64,000 bases of DNA from Bdellovibrio bacteriovorus (GTDB lineage: Bacteria > Bdellovibrionota > Bdellovibrionia > Bdellovibrionales > Bdellovibrionaceae). Made by a program: the position numbers and the translations under genes. Shown here one piece after another: positions 17,935 through 25,457 of the stretch. Positions within the stretch are counted from its first letter, which is position 1, and each line of letters begins with the position of its first letter. The DNA is taken from assembly GCF_001592755.1 (NCBI RefSeq), contig NZ_LUKF01000017.1, positions 62,001 through 126,000 on the forward strand. Reading direction: 5' to 3'. The notes beneath the pieces were generated by a model. That model saw nothing but the letters and a program-made list of their open reading frames with translations, ran no database searches and was not told the DNA's origin.

Positions 17935-19299
17935 ATGCGCATTCTGATGACGGGGGCCACAGGCCTTATCGGTAAAGAATTAGGAAAAGTCTTAGCAGAA
18001 AAAGGTCACGAGATCGTGGTGATCAGCCGCAGCTTAAGCAAAGCTCGCGAAAATTTGCCGTTTCCTTGCGAGGTGGTGGTCGGCGATTTGATGGATGGAC
18101 CAGTAAAGGACGCAAAACTTTTGCATGTCGATACGGTCATCAATCTGATGGGCGAACCCGTTGTTGAAGGTCGCTGGTCGGAAGAAAAAAAACGTAAGAT
18201 TTATAACTCGCGTGTTCAAGGCACAAGACATCTGATTCAAAGTATTCCGGAATCCACAAGAACTTTTATCTCTAGCTCTGCCATTGGCTACTACGGTGAT
18301 TGCGGTGACGAGGTTTTGCGCGAAGAACATGCTGCCGGAAATGATTTCTTAGCTCGAGTGACGCTTGCGTGGGAGGCCGAATCAGAAAAAGCTCCTGGCC
18401 GAAAAGTTTTTATTCGTACGGGCATCGTTCTTTCTCAGCAGGGTGGAGCCTTAGAGCAAATGATGTTTCCCTTCAGAGCCGGTGTAGGCGGCATACTAGG
18501 TTCGGGTCGGCACTACATGAGTTGGATACATCTTCAAGATATCGTAGGCCTTTACGTATTCGCTTTAGAAAACACCCAAGTGAACGGCCCGCTCAATGGT
18601 GTTGCGCCTGTGCCGGTCACGAATCGGGAGTTGTCTGAAGTCTTAGCAAGTAAATTAGGAAAAAAATTAGGACCGCCGGTTCCCTCCGCGGCCCTTAAAG
18701 TTCTTTTCGGAGAAGTTGCAACAGTGATGCTTTCTTCGATGCGCGGATCGACTGAAAAAAGTGAAGCTCTGGGATATGAATTCCAGTATCGAACGGTCGA
18801 TCAAGCTCTTGAAGAAATCTGTGAGCCATTCAGATCTGGAGAAGATATTTTCTACTCGGAACAATTTCTTCCCGATCCACCGGAAAAGATTTTTCACTTC
18901 TTTCAGGATGCCTATAATTTAGAGCAAATCACTCCGCCGACTTTGAATTTTCATATCGAGAATATTTCAACGCCGGAAGTGCGGCAGGGGACCCTGATCG
19001 ATTATAAACTTAAAATCCGCGGCGTTCCCGTCAAATGGCGGACTGAGATCGACGAGTGGCAACCGCCACATCGCTTTGTCGATAAACAACTTCAGGGACC
19101 CTATCGCATGTGGCATCACACTCATCAGTTTCGTCCTTTCTGTGGCGGCACTTTGATGATTGATCGCGTTCGCTATCGTTTGCCATTGGGACATCTGGGT
19201 TGGCTTGTCGCAGGCAAATGGATTCGCAAGGATGTAGAGAATATTTTTGCGTTCAGAAAGCGCTTTATTTCCACTCTGGAAATTCCTAAGAAGGGTTGA
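17935..19299 (+). CDS. TIGR01777-type epimerase fused to SRPBCC domain
   Basis: 454 residues. About 1-300 are a short-chain dehydrogenase-like epimerase of the YfcH/SulA type: nucleotide loop MTGATGLIGKELG, INLMGEPV, ISSSAIGYYGD, then a DUF1731-like tail. Residues 305-455 form a second domain of SRPBCC (START/polyketide-cyclase) type (SEQFLPDPPEKIFHFFQDAY, TLIDYKLKIRGVPVKWRTEI), a hydrophobic-ligand pocket. I use the ATG at 17935, four nt after AGGA; a GTG at 17932 is too close to that site. It starts 6 nt after the photolyase stop and is probably co-transcribed. Substrate unknown. Confidence 0.88.
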   Translation: MRILMTGATGLIGKELGKVLAEKGHEIVVISRSLSKARENLPFPCEVVVGDLMDGPVKDAKLLHVDTVINLMGEPVVEGRWSEEKKRKIYNSRVQGTRHLIQSIPESTRTFISSSAIGYYGDCGDEVLREEHAAGNDFLARVTLAWEAESEKAPGRKVFIRTGIVLSQQGGALEQMMFPFRAGVGGILGSGRHYMSWIHLQDIVGLYVFALENTQVNGPLNGVAPVPVTNRELSEVLASKLGKKLGPPVPSAALKVLFGEVATVMLSSMRGSTEKSEALGYEFQYRTVDQALEEICEPFRSGEDIFYSEQFLPDPPEKIFHFFQDAYNLEQITPPTLNFHIENISTPEVRQGTLIDYKLKIRGVPVKWRTEIDEWQPPHRFVDKQLQGPYRMWHHTHQFRPFCGGTLMIDRVRYRLPLGHLGWLVAGKWIRKDVENIFAFRKRFISTLEIPKKG

Positions 19300-19404
19300 G
19301 TATTTGCTCCCATCTTATCATTAGGTTTTCAATAAACAGGAAATTCCGTGTAAATGAAAACCCAAAGACAATGGGAGCGATATTTATTGACCCTCCGTGG
19401 GTTT

Positions 19405-19439
19405 GTTTTTAGAAATCGCTGCATTCGATTTTTAAAAAC
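19405..19439 (+). promoter_or_regulatory. 5'-UTR hairpin just upstream of Shine-Dalgarno
   Basis: Positions 19405-19418 pair with 19426-19439 as a 14-bp stem with one G-U pair and a 7-nt loop. The hairpin ends 4 nt before the AAGGAG Shine-Dalgarno (19443-19448) of the gene at 19454. Hairpins here often stabilise abundant mRNAs, but thermosensing or protein binding is possible. Confidence 0.6.
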
Positions 19440-19453
19440 AACAAGGAGATAAA

Positions 19454-19963
19454 ATGAAAAAATTTGCTCTAGCTCTATTGACGACTCTGGCATTCGCTCA
19501 AGCTCACGCACAAACTAATCAAGACTTGGTTCTTGATGGCGAAAGATGGTTGGCTAAATTCACTGCTTACGTTTGCGACGACGGTAACACTCAAGTTGCT
19601 ACTCCTGAAGAAATCGCTGCCAAAGGCATCCAATTCACAACAGCTTCTGCTGATTACTCTTTAGATAACATCTTGTTGAAAGCGACATTCTCTGAAGATG
19701 GCGCGACTTGCAGCTACAGCGCTCTTTTGTTTGCTGACAACGCAGCTTGGACTGTAAAATTGGAAAAATCGAATGCTTATGCAACTGCGGGTACTTCTAC
19801 ATGTGCAGCTGGTAAAGCTTTCCTAGACAATCTTCTTTCTTTCAATGCTTACAAATACCTTCATGGTCGCGTAGCGCTTTACGTTCCAGTGGCTGATGCT
19901 GCTAAACTTTGCTCTTCTGACAAAGTGGGTATCCATATCCAAGTTACTGGTCGCGTGAAATAA
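19454..19963 (+). CDS. Small secreted protein, unknown function
   Basis: 169 residues with a clear signal peptide (MKKFALALLTTLAFAQAHAQ). The mature part has four Cys in positions compatible with disulfides and no family I recognise. The gene looks made for high expression: a perfect AAGGAG Shine-Dalgarno at good spacing, an upstream hairpin at 19405-19439, codon choice strongly favouring GCT, ACT and CTT-type codons, and a strong terminator 25 nt after the stop. I infer an abundant periplasmic or secreted protein. Confidence 0.8.
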   Translation: MKKFALALLTTLAFAQAHAQTNQDLVLDGERWLAKFTAYVCDDGNTQVATPEEIAAKGIQFTTASADYSLDNILLKATFSEDGATCSYSALLFADNAAWTVKLEKSNAYATAGTSTCAAGKAFLDNLLSFNAYKYLHGRVALYVPVADAAKLCSSDKVGIHIQVTGRVK

Positions 19964-19987
19964 TTGCTCGTTTGCATAGCAAATAGA

Positions 19988-20011
19988 GGGGTCGCAAGGC
20001 CCCTTTTTTTT
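19988..20011 (+). terminator. Intrinsic terminator with GCAA tetraloop
   Basis: GGGGTC (19988-19993), loop GCAA and GGCCCC (19998-20003), a 6-bp stem with one U-G pair, followed by T8. Confidence 0.9.
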
Positions 20012-20051
20012 AGAGTAAATCTCGGTCTTTTTTGCTCTCTGCCAATCTAAG

Positions 20052-20084
20052 TCCCTTATAGGGCCGCTCGAGGGAAATTCCCTC
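20052..20084. promoter_or_regulatory. Palindromes in siderophore operon upstream region
   Basis: CCCT-TAT-AGGG (20052-20062) and GAGGGAA-A-TTCCCTC (20070-20084) lie 8 bp apart, about 140 bp before the operon. CTCGAGGGA occurs here and again near 20138. They may be operators; no classical Fur box was recognised. Confidence 0.35.
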
Positions 20085-20220
20085 TGAGTCTCTCTCAATA
20101 CGTTTGCAACAAATTCTCTATAGGCTTTCAGTCGACTCTCGAGGGACAAACCACCTTGTTCCACTGTATTCCCCATGTTAAAAGCTTTGTTCCGTATTGA
20201 TTCCTATTTGCAGGTAGCTC

Positions 20221-21531
20221 GTGAAAAGTCGCTTTTTTAAACTCTTTTATAAAATTCATATCTACGCCGGCTTTTTTGTCGCTATCCACTTATTTGTGTT
20301 TATAACCACCGGTGCGGTTCTTCTTTTCAAAGATGAAATCGAAGGCGGGGAGTCTCACGCAGAACATCACGAAGCCATCCAGCTTCCCGCATTGGATGCT
20401 CACTTACAAAAAATTCTAGCTCGTTATCCAACGGATCGCCCCTTAGCCTTCAATATTGAAGAGTCCGACCCGGATGTGGCGCAAATTCGCATGGGTCTTA
20501 ATGGCTCAAAAATGTTTCGGGAATCTCGCCGTGTGTATTTCAATATTCACACAGGCGAGGAAGTCGCAGCGCCGCAGAAAACCAGTTCGTTAATGGATTT
20601 TATTTTGCGTCTGCATCGTGAACTCCTCATGGGTTCCAACGGCAAAATCTATGTGGGCTTCGTTGGTCTTCTTTATGCCTTTGTTCTTATTTCGGGATTT
20701 TTTATTTATGGAAACTTCGCCAAAAAAACGCAGTTTGGAGAAGTTCGCCAAAACACCTCACGCATGTTCAATAGCGACCTTCATCGCTTTTTGGGAATGA
20801 GCATTTTTGCCTGGGGATTGATGATTGCGCTTACAGGTCTTCTTTTAGGAGTGTCTTCAACGCTCATCAAGGTTTTCCAATACAGTGAACTCCAAAAGCT
20901 CACAGCACAATATCCGGAAGCTCCGGAGCCTCCTTATGCTTCGTTAGATCTTGTCTTGGCGGAGGCACAAAAAGCTCTTCCCGGTACAAGCTTTGATTAC
21001 TTGGCGTTTCCGAATTCCCAGTTTTCTCCACCAGGGCATTTCTTGGTGTTGATGCATGGAAATACCGCTTGGACGGAGCGCTTGGTGGAGCTTGTCGTTG
21101 TCGACGCGGTTACTGGCAAGCTTACCGAGGTTCGCTCTTTACCGTGGTACTTAAAAGCGGCCATGCTTTCTGAACCGCTTCACTTTGGTAATTACGGCGG
21201 TCTGTTTTTAAAAATCGTGTGGCTGATTCTTTCAGTGATTTCTTTATTCTTACCGATCTCAGGCCTGTACATCTGGTGGGATCGTCGCAGCAAGAAAGGG
21301 GCAGCGAGCACGGCAACGGCGGCAAAGTCTTCTTTAACCATCGGAAAAGGTAGACTCTTTAAGCGTCCGTACTTAATGCCCACGATCATCGCTCTGACTT
21401 CGGTCACAGCCGTCGTTGGAAGTTTCTTAACGACGGGACTCGTGAATACGCTCCTTGCTCTCTTCCTCGCTTTACCTGCGTACTTCGTTCTTCGCCTGGT
21501 CGTGCGCTGGCTTCGTAAAGGATCCGTATGA
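20221..21531 (+). CDS. PepSY-domain membrane protein, probable ferri-siderophore reductase
   Basis: 436 residues, GTG start after AGGTAG. It has the PepSY-associated transmembrane layout: a first helix with KIHIYAGFFVAIHLF, a periplasmic PepSY-type region, LHRELLMG, a second helix pair, DLHRFLGMSIFAWGL with further His, and two C-terminal membrane segments. The conserved membrane histidines are likely haem ligands. Related inner-membrane proteins next to siderophore genes (FpvG, FoxB, PiuB families) reduce Fe3+ in the periplasm to free it from the siderophore. It opens the siderophore operon and overlaps the MFS gene by 4 nt. Confidence 0.85.
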   Translation: MKSRFFKLFYKIHIYAGFFVAIHLFVFITTGAVLLFKDEIEGGESHAEHHEAIQLPALDAHLQKILARYPTDRPLAFNIEESDPDVAQIRMGLNGSKMFRESRRVYFNIHTGEEVAAPQKTSSLMDFILRLHRELLMGSNGKIYVGFVGLLYAFVLISGFFIYGNFAKKTQFGEVRQNTSRMFNSDLHRFLGMSIFAWGLMIALTGLLLGVSSTLIKVFQYSELQKLTAQYPEAPEPPYASLDLVLAEAQKALPGTSFDYLAFPNSQFSPPGHFLVLMHGNTAWTERLVELVVVDAVTGKLTEVRSLPWYLKAAMLSEPLHFGNYGGLFLKIVWLILSVISLFLPISGLYIWWDRRSKKGAASTATAAKSSLTIGKGRLFKRPYLMPTIIALTSVTAVVGSFLTTGLVNTLLALFLALPAYFVLRLVVRWLRKGSV

Positions 21532-22721
21532 ATTTAAGAAGCCTGCTTGGACACTTGAATAGCGCCACTTTCAGTGCGGTTCAAATGATGACTTTCACCT
21601 TCATCCCCTTGATGGCGGAGAAGGGAAGCTTAAGTCTTTCTTCTGTAATCTTGAGTTTCAGCGTGGGCTCGTTTTTGTTTTTGTGGTCCAGTCCTTTCTG
21701 GGCGGCCCAAAGTGATCGTTACGGACGCATGAAGATCTTAGCTGTGGGCATGCTCGGAGTTTTTGTTTCATCGGGTTTAATTCTGTTCCTGCTTTTAAAC
21801 CCTGGCTCCATTTTGCAAAACGAACTTTTAATGTGGAGCAGTCGTTTGTTGTACGGTCTAACAGCATCAGCGGTTGTGCCAGTAGCCCAGGCTTTACAAA
21901 TTGATCTGCATCCAGAACAAACAGCCCTAAAATCCATGCTGAGCAATTCGATGAGTTTAAACATCGGACGCGCTTTAGGTCCGCTCACTCTGCTTTTAGG
22001 TGGAGCTAGCAACATGCTAGGAATTCTGCAATTAGCGACAATGTGGTCTTTTGTTCTTTTGGTTCTTAATATTATTGGAACTAGACAATCATTACCAAAC
22101 CGCACAGTGGCTTCAGAACAAAGTCTGATTAAAACTTGGTGGTCTGATGTGGTGCGTGTTCAAGACGTCGTGATTCTAGCTCTGCTTTTCACGAGCTATA
22201 TCGGTATCTTGAATTTTTCATTAGCATCTCTTTTGAAGAAAACTTTTGAGCTGACCAGTGCCGATTCGAGCGTCCTTATGGCGCAAGTATTATTGGGAAG
22301 CGCTATACTTGCTGTCGTCACCCAGGCCATCGGGAAAATGCTTTTTAAGAATCCTTGGCAAGGCGCGATGGTCTTTGGAGGAGTCAGCCTTTTGCTCGGC
22401 AGTCTTGTTCTTCAATACATGCAAAACAAAACAGAGCTCGGGATTGCGATCACTTTCTTATCGGTGGGTATTTCCCTGATTCCACCTTGCTATCTTGCTT
22501 TGATGGCGGCTCGTGGCTCCCAAGATCATTTCGGTCGCAGAGCCGGGCTTGCGGCTGCTGCTAACACCATCGGCTATGCGGTCGGCGGAGCTATTGCTTC
22601 TTTCACTTTCAAAATAAATCTGATCAGCATTGAAATGGTCATGACTCTGGTCTCTGTGCTCATGATCGCAAGTATTGCCCTGTTATATAAAAACAGAAAC
22701 CGCGAGGCGAAGTATGTCTAA
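21528..22721 (+). CDS. MFS exporter, ShiF-like
   Basis: 397 residues with about twelve predicted membrane helices and the MFS loop SDRYGRMKIL between helices 2 and 3. In enterobacterial aerobactin loci an MFS gene, shiF, lies directly before iucA, the same place as here, so I infer export of the finished siderophore. Its start overlaps the PepSY gene (ATGA) and its stop overlaps the iucA-like start. The family match is by size, topology and context; I cannot prove orthology to ShiF. Confidence 0.85.
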   Translation: MNLRSLLGHLNSATFSAVQMMTFTFIPLMAEKGSLSLSSVILSFSVGSFLFLWSSPFWAAQSDRYGRMKILAVGMLGVFVSSGLILFLLLNPGSILQNELLMWSSRLLYGLTASAVVPVAQALQIDLHPEQTALKSMLSNSMSLNIGRALGPLTLLLGGASNMLGILQLATMWSFVLLVLNIIGTRQSLPNRTVASEQSLIKTWWSDVVRVQDVVILALLFTSYIGILNFSLASLLKKTFELTSADSSVLMAQVLLGSAILAVVTQAIGKMLFKNPWQGAMVFGGVSLLLGSLVLQYMQNKTELGIAITFLSVGISLIPPCYLALMAARGSQDHFGRRAGLAAAANTIGYAVGGAIASFTFKINLISIEMVMTLVSVLMIASIALLYKNRNREAKYV

Positions 22722-24471
22722 CTTCCAGAGCTTGGCACTGAAACATACGATCTCTTGTTTCTTTAACTCTTTATTTAGAGAGTATCAGAATTATTCCTAC
22801 CAAAATATTTCTGCAGAAAACGCAAAAGTCGCAATCGTTGTCGACGTCCCAGAGAAGGGGACCGTACTGATCCCACTCGCTAAGAAATCCTTATTGGGTC
22901 GCCACGAATATCAAGGAGACTTTCTTCTTAAATCCGCGCTGGGAACCGAGGCTATTAGCTTTGAGACAACAGTCGATCTTATTTTAGATCTTCTGTGCCA
23001 GCATTGGAACGAACCTTCAGAAAAGAAAAGCATTTTCGTCGATCGTCTGAAGAACAGTTTGCACAATATGGAGCTTTCTTTAAAAGCTCGTCATCAGGAC
23101 TTAAAAAACCTTTACAGCCAAAAGATCTCTTTTGAACAGGCGGAGCAGGGCTTGATGATTGGTCACAACTTTCACCCGTATCCGAAAATGCGTGAAGGTT
23201 TTGATGACAAGGATTTTGAAATTTACTCTCCAGAAATGGGCGGGCATTTCGGTCTGCATTGGTTTTTTGCGAAGCCAGAAATCTTGCATTTACAAAAAGC
23301 AGCGTCCTTTACCACGTCGGCGTGGACGAAAATGCTTTTTGAATCAGAAGTATCCTCTGTCATTCCTGAAGGCATGATTCCATTCCCCGTACATCCTTGG
23401 CAAGCACAGCATCTTCTAAAAAACGAGGCTGTACAAAGCTATCTTAAGTCAGGACAGCTCGTTGACGCCAGATTGAGCACGCCGAAGACTTGGTATCCAA
23501 CTTCCTCTTTACGCTCGGTGTACTCTCGTCAAAGTCCTTATATGCTGAAGTTCTCTTTAACACTCAGACTGACGAATTCAATTCGTCACCTGACGGACGT
23601 CGAAGTTGTTAGAGGCCTTCAAGTCTATGACGTGATGAACACAGCGACCGGTCAACAATTCCGCAAAGAACATCCGCAGTTTGAAATTATCTTTGAACCT
23701 GCGTTTGCCGCTCTTAAAAATCAACAAGGCGGTATTATTTCTGAGAGCATCGTGGTTTGTCGCGAAAATCCATTCCAGAAGGAAGAAGCGGCGTTTGAAA
23801 ACATTGTGGTGTCCACTTTAGCTCAAGACAACCCATTAGGTGGCGAAACCTTGATTTGGCAACAGGTGGAAAAGCACGCGGGTTTGTCGAAGGTCTCTTT
23901 AGCAAAAGCTAGTGAACAGTGGTTTCAACAGTATCTTCACGTAGCTCTAAGGCCTTTCGTAGTTGCGCAATCCGAGTACGGCGTTTTATTAGGCGCCCAT
24001 CAGCAGAATATGATTTTGCAAATCAAAGACGGCTTGCCGGTCAAAGCCTACTTCCGCGATTGCCAGGGCACAGGTTATAGCGAGCATGGCTTTAAACTCT
24101 TTCACCAAGACGTGGCTTCTTTAACCCGCGAAAATGGCAATGTCCTAGATAACAAGGGCAATATTCTTTTTGCTTACTACCTTCTAGTAAACTCGACATG
24201 GAACGTGATGGCCGCTTTATCACATCCCAACGGCGTGAGTGAAGAGCGTCTTTTAGAAATGCTTATCGAGTTTATGACAAGTATGAATAAGCCCACCTTG
24301 CCGGACTCAAGCTTTTTAGATTACGTCCTTAAAGAGGCACGTATCTATCAAAAGGGAAACTTCATTTGCAGTCTGCAAAACTTGAATGAAAATACCGCCA
24401 CCAACCCTCTGGCGATTTACAATTTAATTGATAATCCTCTTGCTACAAAGAAAACGGAGACCGTTCTATGA
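22714..24471 (+). CDS. iucA: NIS siderophore synthetase, IucA-like
   Basis: 585 residues from the ATG at 22714, which overlaps the MFS stop. It belongs to the IucA/IucC family of ATP-dependent siderophore synthetases: GHNFHPYPKMREGF near residue 150, FPVHPWQ with His227, KFSLTLRLTNSIRHL, and the C-terminal ferric-reductase-like/FhuF-type region (YGVLLGAHQQNMIL, FRDCQGTGY). IucA joins N6-acetyl-N6-hydroxylysine to citrate through an acyl-adenylate. The iucA assignment over iucC comes from its place before the acetyltransferase gene, as in the aerobactin operon. Confidence 0.9.
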   Translation: MSNFQSLALKHTISCFFNSLFREYQNYSYQNISAENAKVAIVVDVPEKGTVLIPLAKKSLLGRHEYQGDFLLKSALGTEAISFETTVDLILDLLCQHWNEPSEKKSIFVDRLKNSLHNMELSLKARHQDLKNLYSQKISFEQAEQGLMIGHNFHPYPKMREGFDDKDFEIYSPEMGGHFGLHWFFAKPEILHLQKAASFTTSAWTKMLFESEVSSVIPEGMIPFPVHPWQAQHLLKNEAVQSYLKSGQLVDARLSTPKTWYPTSSLRSVYSRQSPYMLKFSLTLRLTNSIRHLTDVEVVRGLQVYDVMNTATGQQFRKEHPQFEIIFEPAFAALKNQQGGIISESIVVCRENPFQKEEAAFENIVVSTLAQDNPLGGETLIWQQVEKHAGLSKVSLAKASEQWFQQYLHVALRPFVVAQSEYGVLLGAHQQNMILQIKDGLPVKAYFRDCQGTGYSEHGFKLFHQDVASLTRENGNVLDNKGNILFAYYLLVNSTWNVMAALSHPNGVSEERLLEMLIEFMTSMNKPTLPDSSFLDYVLKEARIYQKGNFICSLQNLNENTATNPLAIYNLIDNPLATKKTETVL

Positions 24472-25457
24472 GCACGATACAAGTATTTAAAACCTATGCC
24501 TGCGCGACGGCCGAAAACTTTCAAGTTTCTTTAGAACCTTCGGGCGGTACTGTGAAAACGGGTGCTCAAGCTTGGAACTTTAAATTAGATCAAACAGAGC
24601 AAACGAAGATTGTGTCTTTAGAAACGTCTATTTCTTTAACGGGCGCTTTAGCGACTCTTGAAGCTCTGTTTGGTTTGGATCCCGCTTGTCAGAAAATTTC
24701 TTTATCTTCGGCTCATCCAGAACTAAAAAACCTTTTGGCTTCAAAGACAGATTCATTGGAAGTCAGTCGTACGGACTTCTTCCAACTTCGTCCTCTATGG
24801 GTTCATAATGGTCTTGAAAACGTCGGTCCTGAGCGTTGGACTGAAACTAAAGAAGTACAGCATCCTGTCCGTTCGCGTATTCAAGAAGGCCAAGTGCTTT
24901 ATCAAAGAACCATCCCGGGGATCGATAAAGTTTTGCGTTTCCGAGTTGCTGATATTGAAAAAGACCTGGATATTTTCCACGAGTGGCACAATCAACCTCG
25001 CGTCCTCAAATTCTGGGAACTTGATAAGCCGAAAGAAGAATTGCGCGACTACTTAAAAAAAGGTCTTCAAGACCCTCATCAATTCCCGGTGATCTTAGAG
25101 TTTGATGAAACTCCGATTGGTTACTTTGAAATGTATTGGACGAAGGAAGACCGCCTGGGGCCCTACTATGACTCTGAAGCTTTTGACCGTGGCTTCCATT
25201 TTCTTATCGGAAATATCGAAGTGCTAGGTTTTAAAAACACAGACGCGATTTTAAAAGCTGTATGTCACTATCTTTTCTTGGAAGAGCCTCGCACACGTAA
25301 AATCATGGCAGAACCTCGCTCTGACAATACGAATGTGTTGAAGTATCTGGAAACATTTAAAGCGTGGAGAAAAGTGAAGGAATTTGATTTCCCTCACAAA
25401 CGTGCAGCCTTGCTTGAATGCAAGCGTGAACTTTTCTTTGGGAATAACTATCTATGA
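24468..25457 (+). CDS. iucB: N-hydroxylysine acetyltransferase, IucB-like
   Basis: 329 residues, close to IucB. The C-terminal 180 residues are a GNAT fold of the siderophore type: DLDIFHEWHNQPRVLKFWEL, PVILEFDETPIGYFEMYW, the RGFHFLIG segment and a terminal KIMAEPRSDNTNVLKYLE. IucB uses acetyl-CoA to acylate N6-hydroxylysine, making the hydroxamate that the synthetases attach to citrate. It overlaps both neighbours by 4 nt (ATGA), so translation is coupled through the operon. Confidence 0.9.
   Translation: MSTIQVFKTYACATAENFQVSLEPSGGTVKTGAQAWNFKLDQTEQTKIVSLETSISLTGALATLEALFGLDPACQKISLSSAHPELKNLLASKTDSLEVSRTDFFQLRPLWVHNGLENVGPERWTETKEVQHPVRSRIQEGQVLYQRTIPGIDKVLRFRVADIEKDLDIFHEWHNQPRVLKFWELDKPKEELRDYLKKGLQDPHQFPVILEFDETPIGYFEMYWTKEDRLGPYYDSEAFDRGFHFLIGNIEVLGFKNTDAILKAVCHYLFLEEPRTRKIMAEPRSDNTNVLKYLETFKAWRKVKEFDFPHKRAALLECKRELFFGNNYL

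Noticed and set aside
19823-20176. Minus-strand ORF of 117 aa antisense to the small secreted gene and the siderophore upstream region
   Set aside because: It runs through a strong plus-strand terminator and into the antisense of a well-supported gene, has no Shine-Dalgarno and no recognisable domain. The first 55 residues look somewhat protein-like, so a remnant cannot be fully excluded.
20160-20220. Fur box directly before the siderophore operon
   Set aside because: I searched for GATAAT/ATTATC-type repeats and found none convincing; control by iron is likely but not shown by this sequence.
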